Origin: Schistosoma haematobium
Lineage: Eukaryota; Platyhelminthes; Trematoda; Strigeidida; Schistosomatidae
Assembly: GCF_000699445.3 (NCBI RefSeq)
Contig: NC_067196.1
Coordinates: 83,442,364 to 83,506,363, forward strand
Direction of reading: 5' to 3'
Length of the DNA: 64,000 bases
Position numbers and translations under genes: made by a program. The notes below the pieces were generated by a model that was not told where the DNA came from, made no database searches, and saw only the letters and a program-made list of their open reading frames with translations. Numbering within the stretch: the first letter of the stretch is position 1; the number at the start of each line of letters is the position of its first letter. This document shows positions 1 to 10,594 of this stretch, one piece after another.

Positions 1-572
1 CACACTGTTCGTCTTCTCCTGCATCTGTTGTTGCGTTTGGGATAGAAGGGCCAGATCATCTGCGAAGTCTAGATCGTCCAACTGCATCTTAGATGTCCAT
101 TGTATCCCGTGTTTCCCTTCAGATGTTGACGTCTTCATGATCCAGTCGATCACCAGAAGAAAGAGAAAGGGTGAGAGTAAGCAACCTTGCCTGACACCGG
201 TCTTTATTTCGAACGACTTTGTCAACAGTCCTCCATGCATAATTTTGCAGTGTAATCCATCATATGAACTCTGTATGATATTGACTATCTTCTCAGGTAC
301 GCCGTAGTGTCGAAGAAGTTTCCATAGTGTTGTTCTGTCCACGCTATCAAGTGCTTTTTCGTAGTCAATGAAGTTGATGTAGAGTGATGAATTCCATTCA
401 ACTGATTGTCCCACAATGATCCGTAGAGTTGCGGTTTGGTCTATACATGACCTATCCTTACGGAATCCAGCCTGTTGGTCACGGAGTTGGGCGTCTACGG
501 AGTCCTTCATTCTGTTTAACATTACCCTGTTGAAGACTTTTCCCGGTATTGAGAGAAGAGTGATGCTTTGAA
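1..572 (-). mobile_element. RTE-like non-LTR retrotransposon, reverse transcriptase domain (5'-truncated, runs off window)
   Basis: Read on the minus strand from about 572 to the window edge, one frame is open without a stop and encodes the fingers and palm of a non-LTR reverse transcriptase. Visible motifs are DQQAGFRKDRSC, the motif-A region IDYEKALDSVDR (Phe to Leu beside the usual AFD), TGVRQGCLLSP, and the catalytic box FADDLALLS near 40-75. The right boundary at about 572 falls inside the ORF, so the copy is 5'-truncated, as is typical of target-primed insertions. The rest of the ORF lies outside the window. Clade assignment (RTE, as in the schistosome SR2/Perere-3 group) rests on motif resemblance. 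It looks recently active, but whether it is intact cannot be seen. Confidence 0.85.
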
Positions 573-904
573 TTTCAATGTAAATAACTGCACTTGGATA
601 TACATAAACTCAGCCAATTAATTTCGAATGGGAGGAGATATGAGTCCTTGATTCCACTACTTTAATAAAATAATGATTTCCGATAATTGTAGAAGTTTTT
701 CTTCACAAACTGATGTAAACATGGAATAATTCTTTTAATCGCATGGATGATCAGTTTCGTACTCTGCTAAATGACATTTTTTAGAGTATCAAAATATTTT
801 AATGTGGATTTAATGAACGAATGATGATTTGATAAATATTTCACTAATTCTTACTGCCGGTTATTGTGATGAAATATTTAAACGACATTTTTATTTTAAC
901 AATC
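573..904. other. No gene seen
   Basis: AT-rich stretch between the RTE copy and the first SINE remnant. No coding potential or recognisable repeat was seen. Confidence 0.4.
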
Positions 905-1060
905 GAATTCACGAGTCACTCTAAGCTAGACCAACATTAGAAACCTGGGATCACTGGATGGCCCTTCCATTCTAGTGTGGAACTCCTCAGCAATGCGATC
1001 CACGATTCCGTATACGGAACTCAAACCTAGACCGCAAAGCCATCAACCTTGTACCGTTCA
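905..1060 (-). repeat. Hammerhead-SINE copy, decayed
   Basis: On the minus strand this matches the ribozyme half of the SINE seen complete at 34.7 and 20.2 kb. The box CTGAGGA and loop GGCC are kept. The GAAAC box has become GGAAG and the cleavage triplet reads ATC, so ribozyme activity is not expected. The tRNA-like half is mostly lost. Confidence 0.65.
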
Positions 1061-1597
1061 AAATATTTCCCATTTATAGCAAACATCCCATCTCAGTTTC
1101 TATCGCTCGAAACGCTCCTGGAAACCCTCAGAAGGAACGTTCTGTTGATACGCTGTCATTTCATATTTTCTCATCTCTACATCTCATTTGTACTGTTCTT
1201 GTAGAACCATTTTATATCTGTGCAACAAAGAAAATCCTAGAGCTAAGTTTGACCAGTAACCAGGCCGATTCGGTGTAGTGACTGAATTACGGGTCAGAAA
1301 CAAGCGGACAATTACTGCTGAATATGTATGGTAAAGTAAGACAGAAATTCGGTTGCACATGACCCTTTAGACCATTGGGACCCTTGCCAACTGATCGTTT
1401 GTTCAGTCATGTAATCTCAGTAATTGAACGTGTATATTCATTGTGTATATCAATTTTCATTTATAATACTATTCACAAACTAATTATATCGCTTGAATTA
1501 TCAATAAAAGGACAAATTGGTTGACATATAAATTTGCAAATAAATCCTTACTTAAAGTCATTATTGATATCACAAACCAAATCAGGTTAGATATCCT

Positions 1598-1890
1598 TTG
1601 AAAATCCGAATTACTGGACAACCATTTTGTCCTACCATGAGAATCCTCAGGAGTGCGCATTCCCAACCCTACACATGGAATCCAATCCAAGACCTTTAGT
1701 CCAGTAAGAGAACATCTGACTGCTAGTCCACAGAGCCGGAATATAGTGGCATTTATGCCTAAATTCACTCGATTCACGATACTGTGCGATATCTTCCATT
1801 ATCCCTGTGAGTAACCGCCTCATACCTGACCTTGTTGAACTGTACCAATCATGGGCTCTCACCAAAATTCTAGATTGACTACTTGAAATC
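1598..1890 (-). repeat. Hammerhead-SINE copy, strongly decayed
   Basis: On the minus strand the SINE order is recognisable: a tRNA-like head (remnant A box around 1725-1740), then CTGAGGA, GGAC, AAAAT in place of GAAAC, and GTC followed by CAGT. The G of the GAAA box is mutated and helix I is partly lost. Two overlapping short ORFs here are spurious. Confidence 0.6.
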
Positions 1891-2394
1891 AGTCACGAGT
1901 CATCACATAATAATTATAAGCATATAGATTTGTAAAAATTATTGAATTCTTATTTGCTTTCATTTAACCTCATTTTGCTTCAATTCTGATAAAGAAATAA
2001 AAAGAAATAAACAGTTATATTGAGTGCTTTTTGGATTTAGCTATAAATTTGATTTATTTCCGATATTCAAAATGTCATGCAATGCAAGTTATGACCTTGA
2101 AACGATTTTTTTTCAGACCGAAAAGTACAATTTTTAGAGAAATGTAAATTATAACAAGTGGATGCATTAGCGTTTTTACATGTTCTACTTGTTAATATGA
2201 ATGTGAAGAGGTGAAGATACAAATGTGGAGTGGAAATGATTTCAATATCTATATGATAATATGATCAAATTAACCAATGTAGATTGAAGTTCTCATTTTA
2301 AGCTCTGATTGTCTGGCTTAATGTCATTTGTTGTGACTTTCGTTTTGATCCTGAACTTTGATGAATAGAAAGACTACTAAGTAATTACTTAATT
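1891..2394. other. No gene seen
   Basis: AT-rich unique-looking sequence. No protein, SINE or terminal-repeat signature was recognised. Confidence 0.4.
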
Positions 2395-2700
2395 AATTAA
2401 TTACTCTTGTTACCCTTCGAGGAGGAGCATAAGCCGCCCACCAGTATTCTCCAACCAACTCTGTCCTATACAATCCTTTCCAGTTGTTTCCAGTTGCTAT
2501 TAATTCTTTTCATACCTTGGTCTTCATCCTTCCTTTTTCCTTTAACGATTCCCATTTAGCGCTTGCCTCGTTATACAGTCTGATGATTTCCTCGATGTAT
2601 ATCTTATTCACTTCCAACGTCTTTTCCTAATTTCCTTCTCAACTGGAAGTTGGCTTTTTCTTTCCCAATTTAGTCTATTACTAATAGTATTAGGCCAATG
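2395..2700 (-). mobile_element. RTE-like element, C-terminal tail pseudogene
   Basis: The minus strand encodes a decayed version of the C-terminal tail seen intact at 11.5-11.8 kb: [15 protein letters not shown], then CITRQAL, then the basic stretch and the terminal GRLMLLLEG-like end. Stops and a frameshift interrupt it. Only the 3' end of the element is present. Confidence 0.7.
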
Positions 2701-3484
2701 GACATTGAGTACCACACTACGATAATAATCTAGATACCAAAACTGATGAAAAACGATTTGATCTTCACTCTAGTCTACATATTTTCTACTAGCATTGTTT
2801 TTTTTCAAATTACAAGCACTAGTGAAATCTACACTCAGTAAAGTAAGATGTTTATATTAGAAACAAAACATAATTAGTTTTACTCCTTATTCATTTTATA
2901 ATCATTTCCTAACGACGGTCAGATTTAGGTGAATCTTACCCTAGTTGATACATGATAAATTTAAATATTTCTTTTTTAAAAAAAAGCTATTTTGATTAAT
3001 TTTAAGTATTTCTGATGGACATTTATCAAATAGTCGTTTCATAACACACTTATGTAACTGTAACCAATATTTAAGTCACTAATGATTATCATTTATTATC
3101 GTCCATAAATTACAATCAACTAACTATAAAGTTGATTTGTGAATGTTAAGAGGAAAAACATAAACAAATATTTCCATAATTCAGTCATACTACTCAGTTC
3201 AATCAGTTAATTTGTTGATATTGTAAATTATAGATAGACACCAATTTATTGATTGATTAATATCAAATACTACCAATTTGATGTTTGCATATTTATCGAT
3301 TGACAGGATAGTTAAAATGATAAATATCTATTTCTTTGTGGTTTATAGTGCCGTTTTGATAAGTTGTAGGTTTATGGTGGGTGGAGATATTAGTCTTGAT
3401 CTTCTGTATTCCATTTTTCTTTTAGATGAGCAACATCATTCAAGTTTCCGATAACTAGTCATCTCCGCAATCATAACAAAGTAG
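2701..3484. other. No gene seen
   Basis: Very AT-rich sequence with short T and A runs. Nothing recognisable was seen on either strand. Confidence 0.4.
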
Positions 3485-3905
3485 TAGTCCTACTCATTGC
3501 CTTCCCGTGGCAGGGGTGTTGTTTACAAAATTGAAAGGACGAAAAGTAAATGTCATGCTCTTTAACCGGGTTGGTGGACATGGAGAGTCCACCTAGGGGA
3601 GTTGGAAAATCCTGATTCCAAACCAATAGTGCACATGGGCTTTAGTATTCTGAAGGAACAAATGGCGTATGAACCAATCGTTGGTCTCCGGCTACCATGG
3701 GACTTCATCTCCTTATGATGCTTCACTGCCTTGTGGATCAGAACTTCAGGTCGAAGGCTCCGGGTATGGCCCCTTAAGAGAACCACCTACCTCGGTTTGT
3801 GCACCCAGGCAGTATCACAGCCCTTACACATATCAAATGAGATCTATGTGGCGCATATGTATTTGGTGCCTCCTTGTACCAATATCTATGTGTTGAAATA
3901 AATAC
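3485..3905 (+). mobile_element. Half-LINE: LINE 5' leader joined to LINE 3' end (5'-truncated copy)
   Basis: This copy matches, in order, the 5' leader of the LINE at 40.3-41.7 kb (start cut at a point equivalent to CTTCCCGTGGCAGGGGTG) and then, after AAATGA near 3838-3841, that LINE's 3' end (GTGGCGCATATGTATT, then TTGTACCAATAT and a run of AAATAAATA). All ORF sequence is absent. The same leader/tail join occurs at 48.3 kb, so it is a propagating short family and not a private deletion. The 75-codon ORF across the leader has no counterpart in the diverged copies. Confidence 0.75.
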
Positions 3906-4220
3906 AACGTCAGGTCAAAGTTGCTACAGTTATCGGACAAAGCGAAGAGTTTCAGTACGTTGAAAGCAGGGAACTAGCATAACACATGGAGACCAGACAA
4001 GAAGATGGTTCAGACCGCAGAACATAACGAAAGATGCAAATGAAAGATTGAAGATTATGTGTATATATATTAAGTAGAGACTTTGTGACTTCTCAGAATG
4101 GATATACAGCTCTTGAGTATTGTCATGCTTTGCACCAGTATTCTGTCTAGTTACTACTGTAAGAGCTTGGTTTTTTAATAATATTGCTATTAACAACAGT
4201 CATTAATCAAGAAATAGGGA
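3906..4220. other. No gene seen
   Basis: Unassigned sequence between the half-LINE and the Smα fragment. An 88-codon minus-strand ORF here has no recognisable domain. Confidence 0.35.
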
Positions 4221-4252
4221 TGAATTGCGCATCCTGGATTCCACTGTGAGTC
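4221..4252 (+). repeat. Smα SINE 3' fragment
   Basis: The string GCGCATCCTGGATTCCACT matches the helix III loop, cleavage triplet region and helix I 3' strand of the Smα hammerhead copy at 6691-6709. Upstream parts of the element are missing. Confidence 0.55.
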
Positions 4253-4764
4253 ACAATCTAATTTGAACAAAATAACCACAAATTTTCCAGTCACTTATGT
4301 ATAAACAATGTCCTAGTAATGTATCTACCGAGATTCTCTCAATTAACCTATATAGTTACAGGAGTTATGAGGAACGTGCAATCATTCATCTAGCTTTCTA
4401 CTGTTCTCATTAGAGGTTTCAAAGGATGATAGTTTGTGTAGGGTAGGGATCGTTTAATTGGATACTCTAACAGCATCTGTTAACATATCATTAGTTCCAT
4501 AAGTAAAAGCACAGAAACCCTTGGTCTTAAACTACAGGAAGTAATTCAGTAAATTAACGACTAGCACTAACAAGGTTTCTCAGGAAACACAATCTTGATT
4601 GACCAAGTAGGAATTCGTGAAATCTCAAGTACTAGTTGACCATCTTCTTTGACAATACAAATAATTAATATAGTTCATTTCTGGGTTAAAGATTCTCACT
4701 TGACTACATTTCTTCAATAAAAACGAAGCATGTACCCTACTTGAACTCATTTCCATTGAGAACT
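4253..4764. other. No gene seen
   Basis: Unassigned AT-rich sequence with no recognised repeat or coding signature. Confidence 0.35.
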
Positions 4765-4926
4765 GTGATAATTAGAAGTATTTGAATTATAATAGGAACT
4801 AAGAATCCCAGAAATAACGTAATCGGATCAAGAAGTACTAGATAATCACAAACGAATATACTGTATTTAGAATTCGAAATTAAGCATTCAACAAGTTCAA
4901 AGGAATCATTAGTTCATTCAAACACC
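4765..4926 (+). repeat. Interspersed repeat, partner of the copy at 63.1 kb
   Basis: About 160 bp that aligns in direct orientation with 63125-63292. Shared anchors are AAAGTATTTGAATTAT, AACTAAGAATCCC, GGAATTCGAAAT or its close variant, and TTAGTTCAT followed by CAAACA. No ORF or pol III box was seen. The family is not recognised. Confidence 0.6.
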
Positions 4927-5361
4927 ACAAGAATTCAACTGTGGATGGAAAGAGAAATTCGGAAATCTCCACAACCCATGGTACTAAAACATATCATCAA
5001 ATTAATGGTCACTACTATAACTCAGGATATACATTTTATTTTATTCATATGTGTCAATTAAATAGGTTTGAATTTCATTCAATTTTAATATTCTCACTAA
5101 AACTGGAACTTAAATTTCACTAGAGTTATTCATTACTGATCAACAACAATTGTAATAAATGAGAACATTAAAGCATCTGTTTAAGAATCTCATGTGTATT
5201 TACAGTAGATAATTAGAATGATACTACAAATTCACAATGGAAAATTTCATTTAATTAATGTACTGATTTTTTGGAAAATTATATCAATTCTTAAAACTCT
5301 ACAAAAACACGGTGTAAACGAAAAAGTAAGTAATATTTGATGATGAATTGAATATTTAAAC
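4927..5361. other. No gene seen
   Basis: AT-rich. One 60-codon ORF (4941-5123) has no domain signature and is probably chance. Confidence 0.35.
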
Positions 5362-5696
5362 ATTAAAAGCACGAAGTTCAGTGGAAGGATCTCTTTTCAA
5401 CGAATTTATCAAGTTGTACAATCGTATATATAAAGATTTTGTTAAAGTACTAGTTCCGTGAAGAATAACCAAGATGATGTAATAGAAAGATTGTAATGCC
5501 AGTTTACGTAATGCGTATAATAACAATAAACTTAATAAGTTAGGAACGAATTATAACGTGAATATGATAAGATGATTAAAATGTGTTTGTTACAATAATT
5601 GTAGGCATATCTTAGTATACATACATATACGATTGTTCAGCTTGATAATAAATTTGTTGAAAAGAGATCCTTTCGCTGAACTTTATGTTATTTATT
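5362..5696. repeat. Inverted repeat pair with about 200-bp spacer
   Basis: Left arm 5362-5430 and right arm 5625-5696 are reverse complements of one unit containing GGATCTCTTTTCAACGAAT and TTGTACAATCGTAT. A third, single copy lies at 13090-13165. The arrangement resembles the paired terminal pieces of Penelope-like elements in this window, but no coding part lies between the arms. Confidence 0.65.
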
Positions 5697-6098
5697 GAAT
5701 ATTCTTTAAAATCATAAATCAATATATCAGTAATACGTCTTATACCTTGTAGAAATAATATTACAATATTAACTCGCTTAAATTATTAGACAACATCATT
5801 TGACAGTAGTCATTATTACGTGTTAAAGTGCATCAGGGATTCTAGCTAAAAATAACATTGAGACAACCTTGACTGACCGATTTACAGAATCATATTGAAA
5901 AGTTTAAATGAAACTGTTTTCATTCCCTATTTTCTAATATTGAAAATAATAATAATAACATATGTTGTTAAGCTTGTTTTGTTTCTATCGTATATCAGCT
6001 AAGGTGTATATGGGTTAATTTGTGTCGATAAAATATGTTATATAAGAACGCCAGCGATTTATGTACATCACGGAATTATCAAAGCGTTGAAGTAACAG

Positions 6099-6099
<1 letters not shown>
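5697..6099. other. No gene seen
   Basis: AT-rich filler. No repeat or coding signature was recognised. Confidence 0.35.

Positions 6100-6142
<43 letters not shown>
6100..6142. repeat. (AT)n microsatellite
   Basis: About 21 uninterrupted AT dinucleotides. The overlapping ORF encodes only Ile-Tyr repeats and is an artefact of the repeat. Confidence 0.95.
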
Positions 6143-6144
<2 letters not shown>

Positions 6145-6554
6145 CTGTATAATAAATACTTTATATCGAATGGTAGCTATGAGTTACATTTCATCATGTT
6201 TAGTAGTTACCACCTAGAAATACCAAATCCGCCCATGTATTGCAATGTTATTCATTGTGCGACAAACATCAAAAATCGCTTGTTCAACCAGAATAAGATA
6301 TTACTGGAGCTCATACGCCAACAAAATTTTGATCAGTCTAACTCAGTGAATATTAAGTGGAAAGTATAACATCAAATGATCATTTAGAGAAAGTAGAAAA
6401 TGCATAGTATATGGAATGAAATTTACCAAAACCTCTGTTATAGATGTTAGTAATGCACATGCACATACATATCAATGGATAAAAAATAACTAAAATATAG
6501 TGATGATTGAATAAATAAAGAAACTAAAGCTTCACCCCATTGCACAAGCAAGTG
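6143..6554. other. No gene seen
   Basis: AT-rich sequence upstream of the Smα SINE. Nothing recognised. Confidence 0.35.
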
Positions 6555-6735
6555 GCTATCAGGACTCAGTAGCTGAGTGGATAACGCGATGGCGTTTGAA
6601 GCGAATGGTACTGGGTTCGTGTCCTGGAGTGAAATTCAACTCTCTGAGATGCAGGTACATCCAGCTGACGAGTCCCAAATACGACAAAACGCGCGTCCTG
6701 GATTCCACTTCTAGCCACTATCCATCATTGCTTAC
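6555..6735 (+). mobile_element. Smα-type SINE (tRNA-headed, hammerhead-bearing)
   Basis: Pol III-type promoter boxes are visible: A box TAGCTGAGTGG at 6570-6580 and a B-box-like GGTTCGTGTCC at 6613-6623. A hammerhead fold follows at 6659-6703 and then the characteristic GGATTCCACT tail. This order matches the schistosome Smα family, for which pol III promoters and active hammerhead ribozymes have been described (established knowledge). The copy is mutated in the ribozyme core. Confidence 0.85.
6659..6703 (+). ncRNA. Hammerhead ribozyme of Smα, core-mutated
   Basis: Helix I is ATCCAG with CTGGAT, perfectly paired. Box CTGACGA (6665-6671) is allowed because the fifth base is variable. Helix II GTCC pairs with CGAC, giving one C-C mismatch. 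The expected GAAAC box reads AAAAC at 6686-6690. The helix III loop GCGC and cleavage triplet GTC are kept. Loss of the invariant G of GAAA predicts little or no self-cleavage. Confidence 0.85.
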
Positions 6736-7254
6736 AAAAAGCTTGTGAATTAAGGCAATATCGAGGCATACGCACAGTATGCACATATACCAATAAGAGA
6801 CTTATCAATTGCAGTCTTAAACCTCAATGGGAAGATACAAGCCAAACAATACCAAGTGAATTTAAACTAAAGCTTTGTTTGAAAACAATATAATAAAACA
6901 TTGTTTTTTAAACGTACATGCGTGCAGTTTTTATTTTGGGGAGGTCATTATTCATTAACTATTGTAACTGAAACAACGTAAAACACTAAAAATATCCAGC
7001 AAATAAAAAGCTATTCAATAATAGTGGTGGTTTAACTGTTCCGCAGATATTATAAATGATAGGTAACATTTCGAATATAATCAGATTATGTATGCTTTTG
7101 TTGTAAGGGATCAGACATACAGTTATTTAACAAAGTGACTTATTACATCTAAATGTATAAAGGGAATAATTTGTTTACTTAACTTTATCAACCTTCAATA
7201 TAACATTTTATTACGTTGAGATTTACTACCATAGAAGTCACTGCCATACTGACT
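6736..7254. other. No gene seen
   Basis: Unassigned AT-rich sequence. Confidence 0.35.
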
Positions 7255-7860
7255 ATCTTTGTCTGTATGTGTTGCTATTTATTGGATAGCAAAACTATGT
7301 CATCTGCTAAGTCCAGATCGTTCTCAGGTACTCCATCGTGTCGTAGAACACTCCACTAGGTTCGCCTGGCCACATTGTTGAACAATTTCTCATAATCAGA
7401 ACAGTTGATGCTTAGTGATGAGTTCCATCCAAATGATTGTTGCGCAATGATCTGTAGTGTCACAATTCGATTGATGAACGATTTACCCTTAGGAAATTCA
7501 GCTTACTGATCTCGAATTTGGTTAATCACTGAATCATTCATTTGTCTCTCCAACACAGTTGAAAACGTACCTGGCACTGACAGAAGTGAGACACCTCTGT
7601 GGTTCTCACACTTACTAAGGTCTCCTTTCTTCGGCTTCTTGACGGGATATCTCCCGTTTCAGTCTGTCGTTACTTGTTCTTCCTGCCAAATCTTTCTCGT
7701 GGGAACGTAGAACAACGTATTCAGTTACTTCTATATATGATCTCAGTGCTAGTATATTGTCTGATGCCAGTGCCTTCCCATTACTGACTTGTCAGATAGC
7801 AGTTCCAATATCTCCTATTGCTGGTGTGGTAACATCTATAGGGAGGCGTGTACGTACTAC
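7255..7860 (-). pseudogene. RTE-like reverse transcriptase pseudogene with internal deletion
   Basis: Reading minus from 7860, fragments of the RTE RT appear in order: SNGKALASDN, LLSVPGTFSTVLERQMNDSV, INCSDYEKLFNNV and LRHDGVPEN. The frame then jumps straight to DLDLADDIVLLS at about 7290-7320. The roughly 100 codons between GVPE and the FADD box are missing, several stops interrupt the rest, and the catalytic box has changed from FADD to LADD. It is clearly dead. Confidence 0.75.
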
Positions 7861-9343
7861 TGTTATCAATTAAGAAAATACCTTATAGTACTCAGAATTT
7901 TAATGAATTGAAAACTTTCTGGTCAAAACTTAATGGTTTGAACCTGAAAGGAAGCGTTTAAAGTATAAAACAACATTTTAGGTCAGTGAAATTTTCTATT
8001 CTAGATCTTAAGTCATGTTACGTGGTTGACATAACCTTGTCGAACTATCTATTCTGTTGTTTAATCAATTAACACAAACTATGTAATCAATTTTTCATTA
8101 TAATTTTATCTTGCTTAAAATTGCAAATAAAGGATAGTATTTCCCTGAAATATCAACTCTTTGCAGTCATATATCAAGCTTTGCTTTCTATCATTTTGTG
8201 TCTCATTCAGGTGTAAGTTTCTGGGATCACCAATAATATTGTATTATCAGATGAAGTCTGTTCCGATTATTGTACTTATTTCGTTCGGTCATATAACAAC
8301 CCATACTGTTGAGAGCTGCAACTAGATTATTAAACTATTGAGATGTTATGTTGTTAAGTTCTTTAGAAACAAAAACAGAAATTCCATCAATTTATTGCTT
8401 GGGTATTCTATGCTGGGTATTTGTAGGGAAATAGGAGTCTTGTTATCCATTGTATCATAATAATGATCAGTGTAAGTGATTTTATGATATACCAATATTG
8501 TAAAGTAACTTTTTGAACACTTTAAAACAGTATCCTTAGAGAAATTTAAAATGAAAGGTTTTAGATTGAACACTCGATAATGCTTAGTGGTGGTCTAATA
8601 TTGATCGGCTCGTGATTTCAATGCTCAAAGATCTGGTATTTCTAAGTTGAGATCTTTAACAACAGATGTTAGAAACAAGTAACTACTGAAGGCGATTACA
8701 GGACAACTTTACCTAGAAGTATAAACGATTAGTAAATAACTTCTACGAGACATTTCAAAAAGGGAAATAGTTCAAAACAACTTTGTCAAGATCAGACAAA
8801 CAGATCAAATCGTTTATTCCAAATCTGGTTCACTCAAGTACACTTTCGATAAGCTGATCAGTAAAAAAACACATCTAGGTTTTAACTATTAATAACTTTG
8901 ATTAAGTTTATAATCCTTCACATTTTTTCTCACACTAATAAGCTTCATTCTGAATTAATAATTAGTGTTTTCCATTTCTCAGACTGTATGACTGAACCCT
9001 ACGTCAATCACTCCAATTTAGGTGGTCGCGTAGTGTTACTAGCTAATTATACAAAAGTGTACTTAATTGCAAAATAACAGTATTGTTATTGTTCATTGCA
9101 CTTTAAATGTTCTTTGAAAAAAGCTATGTTTGTACTTATGCTTTCTTGTTAAATTCTAGTGAGCAGATATCAGTGGAACAGTTCTTTTTCTATTTGAATT
9201 GTTCTTATTACCATAAAAGTTTCATGAGTTATTTGCACACAAACGAGTAAAGACAGGTAAGGTGATATATGGCTAACTGGCCTATTCGAAATATGAAATG
9301 TAATTTCTTTACATTCAATCTTGAGAAGTGATGATTTTATACA
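7861..9343. other. No gene seen
   Basis: About 1.5 kb of AT-rich sequence. Short ORFs (for example 8346-8573 minus) show no domain and contain the AT-rich hydrophobic composition expected by chance. Confidence 0.35.
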
Positions 9344-9358
9344 GCTAAAAGATTTTAA
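9344..9358. repeat. Target-site duplication, left copy
   Basis: The 15-mer gctaaaagattttaa occurs here and again at 10241-10255, exactly flanking the Penelope-like fragment. Confidence 0.75.
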
Positions 9359-10240
9359 AAATGAAGAATATTTGAGCGAACAATTGTTTTCAATAACTTC
9401 ATCATCTACGCCGCCAAGCTACACACAATTTTCTCAACTAAACCAGTACTCACACAACTAATCAAGGATAGGTTACCGAAGATGGGTGTATATCAATTCA
9501 ACTGCTCCTGTGGAGCTAGTTACATAGGCCGTACTCAGAGGGCTTTACCGTTGCGTGTTCGTGAGCATGTACCAGCATGGTTGGGAAAAGGAGTTACTAA
9601 ATCAATTAACAACACTATTCTTTCACATTTGGTAGACAGTGCACATCATATCAAAATAGAGGAAGCTTTCTCTGTTTTATATCAAGTTCCAAAATATCTA
9701 CCTCAAGGAGCTAGATTATGGTTGCTCTAAATAGCCGAAGCCATCTGGATCAGTTGCAGAAAATCAAACTAATGTATCCAGAAAAAGTATATCCAGCCTC
9801 TATGCTTTACCTTGGCCTACGGTTAGATCACCAGATACCTAAACTGAGTATTATAAACATTTTACCTACATCTTAATCTTCACATCCATCATTCCCAATT
9901 CGTTTATCGTAATTACCTTGCATTTTCATTTTTGCTGTAATACTGTTCTACTTATTATGACTGAACACTTTACTTCAAATCATCCTGACCTTTATTGAAT
10001 AACCTTTCTAATTTGCAAATAATACAATTTTGAAGTATATACATATCGTAACAGATGCAAACGTGCACCGTTTTTAACACATAACATTGTTAAATTCATT
10101 AATACATGCCTTATTTTTGGCCTTTGTAAAATATCATAATTATGGACTTACAACTGTAGAGCCTGATGATGAAGTTAATGAAAACAATTGTTCACTCAAA
10201 TATTCTTCATTTTTGAATACTATATGTGGATTTTTAAACT
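9359..10240 (+). mobile_element. Penelope-like element, 3' (endonuclease) fragment with inverted ends and TSD
   Basis: An 882-bp insertion bounded by a 15-bp direct repeat (9344-9358 and 10241-10255). Just inside the boundaries lie inverted copies of one sequence: 9358-9410, and 10165-10217 read in reverse (core AACAATTGTT, ATATTCTTCAT). The interior encodes the C-terminal GIY-YIG endonuclease of a Penelope-like element and no RT. Inverted or tandem partial ends are a known oddity of Penelope-like insertions, and this copy fits that behaviour. Confidence 0.8.
9415..9730 (+). pseudogene. GIY-YIG endonuclease domain of a Penelope-like element
   Basis: The frame is open from about 9415 to the stop at 9728-9730. 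Motifs seen are GVYQFNCSCG (the GIY position plus the Cys pair usual in this group), YIGRTQR (YIG) and RVREH (the Arg of the active site). The family cuts DNA during element insertion. The stop TAA after ARLWLL interrupts a frame that continues with IAEAIWISCRK and IQPL, so the C-terminus is prematurely broken. No RT precedes it within the insertion, so this is a fragment and not a working ORF. Confidence 0.8.
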
Positions 10241-10255
10241 GCTAAAAGATTTTAA
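10241..10255. repeat. Target-site duplication, right copy
   Basis: Identical 15-mer to 9344-9358. Confidence 0.75.
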
Positions 10256-10594
10256 GTCAGATGGAGAAATGATTTATTTCATACTGACACTATCGAAAGG
10301 ACCTTGAAGCCTATAAAGTACTGGACACCTATTCCGTTCTAGTTTAAGAAAGGAGAGGGCGTGACTTATGAAAACAACGTATCGGATGATTGTTACACTA
10401 CAATTGAAAGCGATTAAAATTTGATATGTGACATATCAAATTCCATCTTTGTGGATGAACAGTTTTGGGGCAATTCCCTGAGCTCGATCTTTTATGAGAT
10501 AATTAGTATATATACCTGAGGAACGTCGAACTAAAACGAACGGACTAGCCATTTCATTGTGATTTTCAGTATTTTTTCCCGACTAATGCTATTC
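10256..10594. other. No gene seen
   Basis: Unassigned sequence between the Penelope-like insertion and the RTE copy. Confidence 0.35.

Noticed and set aside
6035..6217. 60-codon ORF with Ile-Tyr repeats
   Set aside because: Direct translation of an (AT)n microsatellite.
10165..10217. Hammerhead in the right end of the 9.4-kb Penelope-like fragment
   Set aside because: CTGATGATGAAG and GAAAAC are present, but no helix II or helix I pairing could be drawn around them.
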